Counted from the first letter of the stretch, positions 7,709 through 15,508 are shown. The stretch is 32,395 nucleotides of DNA from Bacteroidales bacterium (GCA_017934545.1 JAGBJI010000010.1:1-32395), one strand, 5' to 3'. The notes: generated by a model not told the origin, from the sequence alone. Translations and numbers: made by a program.

Positions 7709-7721
7709 CCCCCCCCCCCCC
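7709..7721. repeat. Homopolymer of 13 C
   Basis: Thirteen consecutive C (13 G on the reverse strand) in otherwise AT-rich DNA, 22 bp upstream of the -33 element at 7683-7686 and about 100 bp downstream of the tnaA stop. Such tracts are prone to length change by slippage, and the exact count may also be a sequencing artefact. Confidence 0.85.
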
Positions 7722-7764
7722 GAATTTTTTCGTAACAAAATCGCAATCAATAAATTACAAAACG

Positions 7765-7803
7765 AAAAAAAAGCGTCATTTTGAGAAAAAATGACGCTTT
7801 TTT
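7765..7803 (-). terminator. tnaA terminator (bidirectional form)
   Basis: A perfect stem AAAAGCGTCATTTT with AAAATGACGCTTTT (7769-7782 with 7788-7801) and a 5-nt loop, with an A run before and a T run after, so it works as a terminator on either strand. It starts about 20 bp beyond the tnaA stop. Confidence 0.9.
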
Positions 7804-7823
7804 ACAAGATTTACGGACATTTT

Positions 7824-9200
7824 TTAGCCCAAACGCTTCAATTGAACCGTAAAATGACGCATCAACGGTGCTTCCCAAACAATTTCAACTCCGCGTTTGA
7901 TTTCGTGTCTGCGGTCATAAACATTTTTCAATGCTGCAGCTATCACGTCCATGTGGTTGTTTGTGTATACACGTCTTGGTATGCAAAGACGCAACAAGTC
8001 CAATCCGCCGAAACGGTTTTCCCTTGTAACAGGGTCACGGTCGGCTAACATGTAACCTATTTCGCATGCACGTACGCCTGCTTCCAAATACAACTCACAA
8101 GTCAACGTCTGACCCGGAAATTCTTCTTTAGGTATTTGGTCCAAAACTTTATCTGCATCTACAAATATTGCATGTCCGCCTGCAGGGCGTTGGTAAGGTA
8201 TGCCGTATTCGTCAAGTTTCTTTGCCAAGTACTCAACCTGTTTGATTCTTGTTTCCAACATATCAAACTCGGTGTTCTCATCCAAACCGACAGCAATTGC
8301 ATTCAAATCCCTTCCGTTCAATCCGCCGTAAGTGATGTAGCCTTCAAAAGGAATACAATACAATTTACATCCTTCGTAAATTTCTTTGTTTCTCGTTGCA
8401 ATGAAACCTCCCATGTTAACGATGGCGTCTTTCTTGCAAGACATCGTTGCCATATCAACATAAGAATACATTTCCTTCACTATTTCTTTTATAGTTTTGT
8501 CCTTGTAACCCTGTTCCCTTGTTTTGATAAAGTAAGCGTTTTCAGCAAAACGTGCAGAGTCCATAACCACAGGCACACCGTATTTATGGCAAAGTTCGCA
8601 TGTCTGTCTTATATTCTCCATGCTTACAGGCTGACCGCCTTTGGTGTTGTTTGTAACCGTAAGTACGAAGAAAGGAACATTGCCTTTGTTTTCTTCCAAT
8701 ACCTTTGTCAACAGTTCAAGCGAAACATTGCCCTTGAAAGGCAGCTCCAACTGTGTGTCGTTTGCTTCAGGTATTGTAACGTCTATTGCAAATGCATGTC
8801 TTGATTCTATATGTCCTTTGGTAGTATCAAAATGTGCATTGCCCGGGATTACATTACCCTCTTTTACAAGATATGAAAACAATACGTTTTCCGCTGCACG
8901 TCCTTGGTGGGTAGGAATAACGTAGTCCATACCGAAGATACGTTTTACCGCATTCTCAAATTTATAGAACGATGTTGCACCTGCATACGATTCATCGCCC
9001 AACATCATTGCCGACCATTGCTCTTGGCTCATCGCTCCTGTGCCTGAATCGGTCAAAAGGTCTATATAAACCTGTTCGGCTTTAAGTTGAAATACATTGT
9101 AATGTGCTTCTTTCAGCCACTGTTCTCTTTGTTCTCTGGTGGATTTACGCAATGGTTCAACCATTTTTATCTTCCACGCTTCTGCAAATGGTAATTCCAT
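7824..9200 (-). CDS. tnaA: Tryptophanase (tryptophan indole-lyase)
   Basis: A 458-aa PLP enzyme that splits L-tryptophan into indole, pyruvate and ammonia. YIDLLTDSGTGAMS (45-58), PTHQGRAAEN (96-105), VVMDSARFAENAYF (211-224) and the PLP-lysine block MSCKKDA (Lys257) are the beta-eliminating lyase hallmarks. It is called tryptophanase rather than tyrosine phenol-lyase because FDTTKGH (124-130) has the Asp of tryptophanases and the position of the tyrosine phenol-lyase Arg381 is Ile (ACEIG). It is transcribed alone from the promoter at 9396-9427 with a leader of about 190 nt and ends in a strong terminator. Indole release is expected. Confidence 0.95.
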   Translation of the reverse strand: MELPFAEAWKIKMVEPLRKSTREQREQWLKEAHYNVFQLKAEQVYIDLLTDSGTGAMSQEQWSAMMLGDESYAGATSFYKFENAVKRIFGMDYVIPTHQGRAAENVLFSYLVKEGNVIPGNAHFDTTKGHIESRHAFAIDVTIPEANDTQLELPFKGNVSLELLTKVLEENKGNVPFFVLTVTNNTKGGQPVSMENIRQTCELCHKYGVPVVMDSARFAENAYFIKTREQGYKDKTIKEIVKEMYSYVDMATMSCKKDAIVNMGGFIATRNKEIYEGCKLYCIPFEGYITYGGLNGRDLNAIAVGLDENTEFDMLETRIKQVEYLAKKLDEYGIPYQRPAGGHAIFVDADKVLDQIPKEEFPGQTLTCELYLEAGVRACEIGYMLADRDPVTRENRFGGLDLLRLCIPRRVYTNNHMDVIAAALKNVYDRRHEIKRGVEIVWEAPLMRHFTVQLKRLG

Positions 9201-9298
9201 AATTTTAACTGTTTATTTAAATTATTAATAAAATGAATTGTAATTTGTAATTCGGAATAAATAAATGTAAAAGACCTGAAAAAAGGAAATTGAAAAGC

Positions 9299-9376
9299 CT
9301 AAAGAGCATACCGGTCAAGCTCTTTGATATTCATAAAGTCGTGGGATATAAATTCTTTATGATTAACAGCCTTCAT
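9299..9376 (-). promoter_or_regulatory. Candidate tnaA leader ORF (25 codons) with hairpin at its stop
   Basis: About 13 nt after the predicted tnaA start of transcription is an ATG (9376) opening a 25-codon frame, MKAVNHKEFISHDFMNIKEL..., that ends TAG at 9299. Its last codons form one arm of a hairpin: GCTCTTT pairs with AAAGAGC (9301-9307 with 9319-9325). A T6 run follows 16 nt later. The layout recalls the TnaC leader of enterobacteria, but there is no Trp codon and no sequence similarity, so regulation by this element is only a suggestion. Confidence 0.3.
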
Positions 9377-9395
9377 GTTTTCAAGTTTTACCGTG

Positions 9396-9427
9396 CAAAA
9401 TTACAAAAGAAATGTATTCCGACCAAA
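9396..9427 (-). promoter_or_regulatory. tnaA promoter (TTTG-N20-TAATTTTG)
   Basis: On the reverse strand TTTG (9427-9424) and TAATTTTG (9403-9396) are separated by 20 nt, a full match to the Bacteroidetes consensus. The start of transcription would be near 9389, leaving an untranslated leader of about 190 nt. The promoter begins only 24 bp beyond the queA stop and no clear terminator separates them, so read-through from queA is possible. Confidence 0.75.
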
Positions 9428-9450
9428 TTTTTTGAACAAAAACGGCTTTT

Positions 9451-10662
9451 TTACAAACATTTAAACAAACATGCGTCGCCGTAAGAAAGGAATCTGTAGC
9501 CGTTATCCAACGCATGCGTATACACATCCCGCCATTTATCGCCTATCATAGCACTGACCAACAACAGCAATGTGCTTTTGGGTTGATGGAAATTGGTAAC
9601 CATGCCCTTTACTATCCTGTAACGGTAAGAAGGAACGATAATCAACTGCGTTTGTCCGTACAAACAATCCGTTTTTTTCTTATCCATCATCTCCAAAACG
9701 GCAGCCAACGCTTCTTTTGCCGTAATATCTTTGTGCGTTTGGTACGGATACCACTGCTTAATGTCAATCTCCGTATCCGAAAAGCCGTTTTCCTTAAGCC
9801 ATACGCCGTACCAATACAGCGATTCCACTGTTCTTACCGATGTAGTACCTACACACACGGTTGTCTTGTCACAATAGTTATACAAATTCTCAACAACCTG
9901 TCGCGTTACGGTTATTCTCTCGGTGTGCATGGTGTGTCCGCCGACAGTATCAGTTGTTACGGGTTTAAAAGTTCCCGCTCCGACATGGAGCGTTACGAAC
10001 GATGTTGCAATGCCTTGCGACTTTAAATCCCTGAAAGTTCTGTCGGAAAAATGCAGACCCGCAGTCGGTGCGGCTACCGAGCCGTCAAAATGTGCGTAAA
10101 GGGTTTGGTAATCCGTTTTGTCCGTATCCTGCGAAGCCCGGTTCAGATAGGGCGGCAACGGAATGACACCGAAGTCCTGCATAATCTCTGCAAACGACAG
10201 CGGCTTGTCCCAAGAAAATTTTACGACCCAACTGTCGCCCTCGGCATACAATCTCTGTGCCTGCAAAGTAACTCTTTCTCCGTTTATTTCCCTGTCCTGT
10301 GTCAACACGCCATCTTTCCATTTTTTATTATTGCCTATAAGACACTTCCATGTTACCGTTTCGCTGCAAGAGAACGACACTTGGAAATCATTAGGCGTGA
10401 CAGGCTCCAGGCAAAATATCTCAATTTGACTTCCCGTTTGCTTTTTGAAAAACAAACGGGAATAAATTACTTTGGTATCATTAAATATTAATAAGGTATC
10501 TTCCGAAAGCAATGACGGCAATTCATAAAAAACTTTGTCTTTTATGTTGTTTCCGTCAAAATACAACAACTTGGCATTGTCACGTTGTGCCAACGGATAC
10601 TTGGCAATCCTCGTTTCATCAAGAGGATAATTATATTGTTCTATGGAAATATCCTGTACCAA
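9451..10662 (-). CDS. queA: S-adenosylmethionine:tRNA ribosyltransferase-isomerase
   Basis: A 403-aa cytosolic enzyme that transfers and isomerises the ribosyl part of SAM onto preQ1-modified tRNA, forming epoxyqueuosine at the wobble position. Diagnostic blocks include YPLDETRIAKYPL (16-28), LIFNDTKVIYSRL, VAAPTAGLHFSD, FVTLHVGAGTFKPV and MVTNFHQPKSTLLLLVSA. The length and some divergent stretches match the longer Bacteroidetes form (enterobacterial QueA is about 350 aa). It is the last gene of pssA-purS-queA, 12 bp after purS. Confidence 0.95.
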   Translation of the reverse strand: MVQDISIEQYNYPLDETRIAKYPLAQRDNAKLLYFDGNNIKDKVFYELPSLLSEDTLLIFNDTKVIYSRLFFKKQTGSQIEIFCLEPVTPNDFQVSFSCSETVTWKCLIGNNKKWKDGVLTQDREINGERVTLQAQRLYAEGDSWVVKFSWDKPLSFAEIMQDFGVIPLPPYLNRASQDTDKTDYQTLYAHFDGSVAAPTAGLHFSDRTFRDLKSQGIATSFVTLHVGAGTFKPVTTDTVGGHTMHTERITVTRQVVENLYNYCDKTTVCVGTTSVRTVESLYWYGVWLKENGFSDTEIDIKQWYPYQTHKDITAKEALAAVLEMMDKKKTDCLYGQTQLIIVPSYRYRIVKGMVTNFHQPKSTLLLLVSAMIGDKWRDVYTHALDNGYRFLSYGDACLFKCL

Positions 10663-10674
10663 GAAGGTAAAATC

Positions 10675-10923
10675 TTATTTCAAAACAGTGATTTCGTAAC
10701 TCTCCATTATAGGATTATACAAAAGTTCTTTGCATGCTTTTTCCACCGTAGCCTTTGCTTCATTTTCGTCTTTGGCTTCTACATCCAATGTTATATGTTT
10801 GCCTATGCGCACATTGTCTATAGTATTTATGTCTATGTTTTTCATTGACGAAGTGACTGCTTTGCCCTGTGGGTCCAACAATGCCTTCAACGGCATTATG
10901 TCTATTATTACTTGGTATTTCAT
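10675..10923 (-). CDS. purS: Phosphoribosylformylglycinamidine synthase subunit PurS
   Basis: An 82-aa protein of the typical PurS length. The start KYQVIIDIMPLKALLDPQGKAV, with the conserved DPQGKAV block, and the VRIGKHITLDVEA strand followed by a helix and the closing LLYNPIMESYEI match the family. PurS is the small scaffold of the multi-subunit FGAM synthase (PurS-PurL-PurQ) in purine synthesis. Its ATG overlaps the pssA stop by 4 bp (ATGA), so the two are translationally coupled. No purL or purQ is in the window. Confidence 0.9.
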   Translation of the reverse strand: MKYQVIIDIMPLKALLDPQGKAVTSSMKNIDINTIDNVRIGKHITLDVEAKDENEAKATVEKACKELLYNPIMESYEITVLK

Positions 10924-11663
10924 CTTTGTGAATGTTTTGATATATTATTAAATATTGATAAAATTATATACATTATTATTATAATAGGTATAGCTCCGAA
11001 ATAAAGCAAAACCAAAAGTACTGCACTGATTGCAAGAAATACATACCGCAGTTTGTTGTCCCCAAATTTCAGATTGTGGAATTTCAGAGAAAACATCGGA
11101 ATCTCGCTCACCAAAAGTACACTGCAAATGCATGCACCCACAACTATAAAGTACGGAGATGACAAAAAACGGTAGTATTTGCTGAAAAAAACTCCGCCGT
11201 CCTGCAAAAACCAAAGCGAAACATTATTTTGAGCCAAATAACCTACTAAAGGAATGCTTAACCATATGAATGCATTGGCGGGAGTTGCCAATCCGATAAA
11301 ACTATCTGTCTGTCTGACGTCCAAATTAAACTTTGCAAGGCGGTAGGACGACATCAAAGCCATAATAATTGTAGGAATTACGGCAATACCGTCATGCCCT
11401 GTAACCACCAATATATATCCTGCTATCAAAGACGGTGCAACCCCGAATGTAACTACATCACTCAAAGAATCCAATTCTTTTCCTATCGGCGAAGATACTT
11501 TCAACAGTCTTGCAGTCATACCGTCAAAAAAATCGAAAACCGCTCCTAAAATAATGAATACTGATGCCAAAAAAGGATTATCAAAATAGAGAAGTTGGAA
11601 TATGGATTCTATTCCGCAAAAAAGATTCAACAGTGTTATTATATTCGGTATTTGCTTTCTCAT
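10920..11663 (-). CDS. pssA: CDP-diacylglycerol--serine O-phosphatidyltransferase
   Basis: A 247-aa multi-pass membrane enzyme that makes phosphatidylserine, the precursor of phosphatidylethanolamine. The CDP-alcohol phosphatidyltransferase motif is complete: Asp47-Gly48, Ala51-Arg52, Gly61, Asp65 and Asp69 at the family spacing. The N-terminus (IPNIITLLNLFCGI) and about seven or eight hydrophobic segments fit the PssA subgroup. It is the first gene of the operon with purS and queA. A palindrome lies at the predicted transcription start. Confidence 0.93.
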   Translation of the reverse strand: MRKQIPNIITLLNLFCGIESIFQLLYFDNPFLASVFIILGAVFDFFDGMTARLLKVSSPIGKELDSLSDVVTFGVAPSLIAGYILVVTGHDGIAVIPTIIMALMSSYRLAKFNLDVRQTDSFIGLATPANAFIWLSIPLVGYLAQNNVSLWFLQDGGVFFSKYYRFLSSPYFIVVGACICSVLLVSEIPMFSLKFHNLKFGDNKLRYVFLAISAVLLVLLYFGAIPIIIIMYIILSIFNNISKHSQR

Positions 11664-11677
11664 CTGTTAAATATAAC

Positions 11678-11702
11678 CCGTCTGTTTCAGACGGCAAAAT
11701 TA
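11678..11702 (-). promoter_or_regulatory. pssA promoter -7 element with a perfect inverted repeat at the start site
   Basis: TAATTTTG on the reverse strand (11702-11695) matches the -7 consensus. Directly downstream is CCGTCTG-TTT-CAGACGG (11678-11694), a perfect 7-3-7 inverted repeat covering the expected start of transcription (about 11688). It could be an operator or a hairpin at the 5' end of the mRNA. The -33 match is weak. Confidence 0.45.
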
Positions 11703-11766
11703 ATAATTTTATATTTAACGGAAGTATTTTTAAGGTATTTTTATATCGTGTAATGCATTTTTTTCT

Positions 11767-11774
11767 TATTTTTG
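11767..11774 (+). promoter_or_regulatory. Probable -7 element (TATTTTTG) for the lipoprotein gene
   Basis: TATTTTTG matches TAnnTTTG 48 bp before the ATG at 11822; the -33 region is only T-rich. It rules out longer upstream starts (for example near 11564) for the lipoprotein gene. Confidence 0.5.
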
Positions 11775-11821
11775 CAAATGTAATCATTATTGTTCAACAA
11801 ATAAATACAAAATATATACAT

Positions 11822-12226
11822 ATGAATTCAATTAAAATAAAAATACTTGCACTGTTAGCAATCTTTACCGCAATAGGATGCTCACCCGACAAAGACGATT
11901 ATACGGAAAAATGGGTAGGAAATTGGCAGACGACCGACGAAACCGCATTCCCGCAAACAAAATACTTGCATACAGGGGCTATAACCAAGTCTTCGGAAGG
12001 TACGAACAGAATTATAATTGACGGAACGCTGTTAGGCATAAATTCTTCTTATCAAATACCTGCCAAAGTGTCGTCGGAAACTGACGCAACCATCGATTAC
12101 ACGAACAATTTCCGCATTGTAGGAACTGCAAAGTTCAACAACAAAGATACTATCTGGCTACGTCTGAATATATCACAAAACAATAAATCGGTAAACGATA
12201 CATTGATTCTTACGAAAATCAAATAA
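11822..12226 (+). CDS. Small lipoprotein, lipocalin-like (function unknown)
   Basis: A 134-aa protein with a lipoprotein signal peptide ending in TAIGC (Cys about 19). The mature part begins with acidic linker residues and then KWVGNWQTTDE, a W-x-G-x-W-like opening seen in lipocalin-type barrels, followed by alternating strands (IIIDGTLLGI; ATIDYTNNF; DTIWLRLNIS). A small calycin-like domain is plausible but not proved. The start is set by the promoter at 11767 and the immediate signal sequence. It lies 34 bp upstream of frr, with which it may be co-transcribed. Confidence 0.7.
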   Translation: MNSIKIKILALLAIFTAIGCSPDKDDYTEKWVGNWQTTDETAFPQTKYLHTGAITKSSEGTNRIIIDGTLLGINSSYQIPAKVSSETDATIDYTNNFRIVGTAKFNNKDTIWLRLNISQNNKSVNDTLILTKIK

Positions 12227-12260
12227 AACAACATAGGGATAATCATAAAAATATACAACA

Positions 12261-12833
12261 ATGAATACACAGATAACAACATTAATCAATGAGGCGTCTG
12301 CAACCATGACCTCATCGGTTGAACACTTGGAAAAAGGACTTAAAGCCATGCGTGCGGGCAAAGCATCGCCGCAAATGTTGGCAGGAGTTAAAGTTGATTA
12401 CTACGGAACATTGACTCCGATAGAACAGGTGGGCAATGTAAACACACCCACAGCCAACCAAATAGTGATACAACCGTGGGACAAAGGCTCAATACCTGCA
12501 ATAAACAAAGCCATACTGGATGCTAACTTGGGCTTTACGCCGAAAGTGGAAGCCGATTTACTACGTATAACATTGCCTCCTCTTACCGAAGACAGAAGAA
12601 AAGAATTGGTTAAATCCGTAAAGTCGGAAGGCGAAAACGCAAAGGTGTCCGTAAGAAACATAAGACGCAACATACTTGACAAAGTAAAGAAAACAAAAGA
12701 CAGTAAAGAGAATCCTGCAACGGAAGATGAGATAAAACAAGCCGAAAAAGAGATTCAGGATTTGACGGATAAGTTTATAAAAAACATTGATTCTGTTCTT
12801 GCCGAAAAGGAAAAAGAATTGATGACAATATAA
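12261..12833 (+). CDS. frr: Ribosome recycling factor
   Basis: A 190-aa protein that, with EF-G, splits post-termination ribosomes. KGLKAMRAGKASPQML (25-40), VDYYGTLTPIEQVGNV and ANQIVIQPWD (66-75) are characteristic, followed by EDRRKELVKSVKSEGENAKV and RNIRRNILD of the three-helix bundle. Length is close to the standard 185. The usual partner pyrH is not beside it; instead a lipoprotein gene precedes it. A terminator follows directly. Confidence 0.97.
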   Translation: MNTQITTLINEASATMTSSVEHLEKGLKAMRAGKASPQMLAGVKVDYYGTLTPIEQVGNVNTPTANQIVIQPWDKGSIPAINKAILDANLGFTPKVEADLLRITLPPLTEDRRKELVKSVKSEGENAKVSVRNIRRNILDKVKKTKDSKENPATEDEIKQAEKEIQDLTDKFIKNIDSVLAEKEKELMTI

Positions 12834-12844
12834 CCCGGATATTC

Positions 12845-12888
12845 AAAGGTGATGAATACTTTTCATTTAAATGTTCATCACCTTTTTT
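12845..12888 (+). terminator. frr terminator
   Basis: A 12-bp stem (12845-12856 with 12874-12885), a 17-nt loop and a T run to 12888. The next small gene starts 11 bp later, so it is either expressed by read-through or from a promoter not recognised here. Confidence 0.85.
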
Positions 12889-12898
12889 GTTTTTTAAT

Positions 12899-13075
12899 AT
12901 GAAAAAGATTTGTCCTAAATGCAAAAAAGAATTCGTGTGTTCGCACGATGCGTCGTGTTTTTGCATGAAATACCGTTTAAGCAATCAAACGGCGGACTAT
13001 TTAAAGAAAACTTACGACAATTGTCTGTGCGAAGAATGTCTTAAACAGTACGCAGACAAACAACCAAACGGCTGA
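12899..13075 (+). CDS. Small cysteine-rich protein, CWC family-like
   Basis: A 58-aa protein with eight cysteines (5, 8, 14, 20, 22, 42, 44, 47) in the order CPKC, C, CFC, CLCEEC, suggesting one or two zinc sites; the opening KKICPKCKKEFVC is typical of the bacterial cysteine-rich CWC family. The function of that family is not known to me. The ATG at 12899 is preferred over a TTG at 12887 that falls in the terminator's T run. It ends 1 bp before the opposing GtrA gene ends. Confidence 0.75.
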   Translation: MKKICPKCKKEFVCSHDASCFCMKYRLSNQTADYLKKTYDNCLCEECLKQYADKQPNG

Positions 13076-13076
13076 T

Positions 13077-13568
13077 TCAGGCTTTATTTTTCCTAAAAAC
13101 AAAAGTACGGTTAAGCAAAAACGTCATTATAGCGTTGGGTAATACTACTATCAACTGCCCTATGGCGTCGCCGACCTTGTCATGATTCAACGAAAACGAC
13201 TCTACAATATTTAGATGTTTCCCGTCTAAAGAAATAATCCATTCGTACAACCCGCTTATATCCAAAAGGTGCAACTCCAAAAGGTTGATAACGTACATTA
13301 TTCCGTAAACTACAAAAAACTGAACTATAACATTGTAACCTTTGTTCTGAAAAACAATTTTTCCCGTGCTGTGATAATTGAACGTAACGCCCAATACGGT
13401 TGAGGTAAGCACCGCCCACGCTCTCGGCATGCCTATCCAACGGCATATAATAAATAATGTATAGCCTACAACCGTGTTTATAACCCCGACGAACAGAAAA
13501 CGGATAAACGGATTCTCAATCCGCATGAGCAAACTTACAGGTTTATGTAAAAGTTGTTTGAAAGTCAT
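13077..13568 (-). CDS. GtrA-family membrane protein
   Basis: A 163-aa protein with four membrane helices at about 22-46, 49-74, 82-104 and 134-158. FIRFLFVGVINTVVGY and the closing FLLNRTFVF are the usual GtrA-like (PF04138) ends. Such proteins are thought to move lipid-linked sugars across the inner membrane for polysaccharide or O-antigen glucosylation. A polar stretch of about 30 residues between helices 3 and 4 (about 105-133) is longer than I expect for the family. It is the last gene of a three-gene reverse operon; gap to the upstream gene 47 bp. Confidence 0.85.
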   Translation of the reverse strand: MTFKQLLHKPVSLLMRIENPFIRFLFVGVINTVVGYTLFIICRWIGMPRAWAVLTSTVLGVTFNYHSTGKIVFQNKGYNVIVQFFVVYGIMYVINLLELHLLDISGLYEWIISLDGKHLNIVESFSLNHDKVGDAIGQLIVVLPNAIMTFLLNRTFVFRKNKA

Positions 13569-13615
13569 ATATTAAATATTGAACGGAATGTATCGTATAA
13601 GCATTTTGAGAAAAC

Positions 13616-14893
13616 CTATCTGCTGCAATTCTTCTCTGTCATTATATCCAAGATAAGTTTGTCCGTTTCGTCCATTCCGTAACGGCCTATTTTACCTATT
13701 GAAGCTATGGATTTGTCAATGTCAGCGTCGGCTATACCGTCGGTAGTGTCCACTACTATGTCGTCAAGGGCCAACAAAACGCTGTCAAACGCACTGTTCA
13801 ATCCCGCCGAAATCTTCAAGGCACACGACGGTTTGGCTCCGTCGCACACCATACCCGTAATAGTGTTTATCATATTGTTGAGTGCAAAACACATCTGCTT
13901 GAAACTGCAACCCGCAAGCAAGGCTATACCGCTTGCAGCCCCCATCGAAGCGTTGACCACTCCGCAAAGGGCGCTCAAACGTCCTATTTTGCTTTTGATA
14001 TATATACTCATCAAGTGCGACAAAGTCAATGCCCGTGTTATTGATTCCTTGTCCGCATTTTTCTTTATGCCGTAATAGTATACGGGCAATGTACATGTAA
14101 TGCCTTGGTTGCCGCTTCCGCTGTTGGAATATATGGGAAGAGTGATTCCGTCCATACGTGCGTCCGATGCGGCACATGTTCTGCCTATTATCTCTGCTCT
14201 TATGCTTTTATCCCAACACCCGTACAATTTCTTACCTATCCTCAATCCGTATTCTCCGTCAAGGCTTTGCTGCGAACATTTGTCATTTAGGGTAACCGTT
14301 TCATCAATCCACTGCAATTCTTCCAAAGGCGTCAACGTTGCATATTCCCATACCTGCAACGCAGTAAGGTTTTGGGCTGCCGCATCGTCACTGCAACCTT
14401 GCTGTTCCTGTTTGCAGTCTTGGTGAAACAACACTTCGCCGTTTTTTTCCGTATGAACGAAATTCGTATGCGTGCCTGATATTACGGCAACTGCCGATTC
14501 ATTCAGTGCATAGCAATGACATTCTATGTAAAGTTTTTCCTTCGTGTCCTTGGTTTTAATGTCTATTGTATGCTTTTCAAGCCATTGCTGTGCCTGATTC
14601 ACATGTTCTTTGGCCGAACAAAGCACTTGCAGCTGTTTGGACGAATCTCCGCAAACCACACCGAGTGCTACGGCTATGGGAAGACCTATTTTGCCCGTAC
14701 CGGGTATGCCTACGCCCATAGCGTTCTTCACTATATTGCCCGAAAGAAACAATTCAACCCTTTCAACTTCCTTGCCGAGTATTTCTTTTGCCTTTGCCAC
14801 GCACAAAGCAACTGCAACAGGCTCCGTACAACCCACCGCAACTACGATATTTTGTTGCATGAGCCTGCGGATACACTCACTCATACGGTCCAT
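13616..14893 (-). CDS. UPF0597 / serine dehydratase-like protein (CyuA/YhaM-like L-cysteine desulfidase)
   Basis: A 425-aa protein with VAVGCTEPVAVALC (18-31), GNIVKNAMGVGIPGTG, then SGSGNQGITCTLPV, LSALCGVVNASMGAASGIA and GMVCDGAKPSCALKIS. The C-terminal cysteines (in LCGVV and VCDGAKPSC) are those thought to hold a [4Fe-4S] cluster, as in L-serine dehydratase alpha chains. E. coli CyuA of this family degrades cysteine to pyruvate, ammonia and sulfide, so an anaerobic cysteine-degrading role is likely but inferred. A thioredoxin-fold lipoprotein gene lies 24 bp upstream. Confidence 0.87.
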   Translation of the reverse strand: MDRMSECIRRLMQQNIVVAVGCTEPVAVALCVAKAKEILGKEVERVELFLSGNIVKNAMGVGIPGTGKIGLPIAVALGVVCGDSSKQLQVLCSAKEHVNQAQQWLEKHTIDIKTKDTKEKLYIECHCYALNESAVAVISGTHTNFVHTEKNGEVLFHQDCKQEQQGCSDDAAAQNLTALQVWEYATLTPLEELQWIDETVTLNDKCSQQSLDGEYGLRIGKKLYGCWDKSIRAEIIGRTCAASDARMDGITLPIYSNSGSGNQGITCTLPVYYYGIKKNADKESITRALTLSHLMSIYIKSKIGRLSALCGVVNASMGAASGIALLAGCSFKQMCFALNNMINTITGMVCDGAKPSCALKISAGLNSAFDSVLLALDDIVVDTTDGIADADIDKSIASIGKIGRYGMDETDKLILDIMTEKNCSR

Positions 14894-14917
14894 AGAATCA
14901 ATACGTTTGTTTGAAAA

Positions 14918-15508
14918 TTATTTTTCAAAAACTTTTTTCAAAACTTCTCCGCGGTATTTCTTGGAATATTTGTCGCTGAATTTCTTTAAGGACATTTCTT
15001 TGTTGTATCCTTCGGCAAAATATACCAATACAGGTTCCAACTCCTGTGCATTTCTGAAGCCCAACAAACAATCTGCTGCACGGAAATCGCTTTTGCGTAT
15101 TGCCATTGTAGGATATCCGCTGCCCGATTGGCCTTCCCACAAAAGTTTCATCAACTCGTGCGTGCCTCCCCTGCCCTGACGGGTGGACGGGTTGTATATA
15201 TTGCCGTTTATTTTTACGGGTTGTCTGCCCTCTGCGTCAAATTTGCAGGGATAATAATAGTAATTCAATATAGCGGCAACAGTATCGTTGGAAAAAGTCT
15301 TTGAATCTAACAAACGGCAATAGCCGCACCAATCGGTATAACAGTCTATGAAAAACATCTTGGCACTGTCGCCGTCCTTGGAAGCTTGTTCCAATGCCTG
15401 CGGAACGCTCATCCATTTAACCTTTGAAGATGTTTCCGTTTGGGAAAAACATCCCGTTGCCGTGAGCATCATAGATGCAAGGGCTAACATAAACATTGCT
15501 TTTTTCAT
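14918..15508 (-). CDS. Thioredoxin-fold lipoprotein
   Basis: A 196-aa protein with signal sequence 1-19 and Cys20 in ATGC, a probable lipidation site. The thioredoxin-like core has FFIDCYTDWCGYCRLLD with redox motif C61-G-Y-C64, and a cis-proline GYPT at Pro133. It resembles the Thioredoxin_7/DUF255-type domains of exported Bacteroidetes disulfide proteins. It probably reduces or isomerises disulfides in the periplasm. First gene of the operon with the UPF0597 protein and GtrA, with a promoter at 15588-15618. Confidence 0.85.
   Translation of the reverse strand: MKKAMFMLALASMMLTATGCFSQTETSSKVKWMSVPQALEQASKDGDSAKMFFIDCYTDWCGYCRLLDSKTFSNDTVAAILNYYYYPCKFDAEGRQPVKINGNIYNPSTRQGRGGTHELMKLLWEGQSGSGYPTMAIRKSDFRAADCLLGFRNAQELEPVLVYFAEGYNKEMSLKKFSDKYSKKYRGEVLKKVFEK

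Noticed and set aside
8136-8804. 222-codon forward frame opposite tnaA
   Set aside because: A shadow of the tnaA coding strand: Cys/Phe/His-rich, no homology-like motif, no promoter.
7824-9200. Tyrosine phenol-lyase instead of tryptophanase
   Set aside because: The Arg381 needed for phenol binding is Ile here (ACEIG) and the FDTTKGH block carries the tryptophanase Asp.
11564-11821. N-terminal extension of the lipoprotein gene to 11564
   Set aside because: It would overlap the pssA 5' end and its promoter on the other strand; a -7 element and a proper lipoprotein signal support the ATG at 11822.
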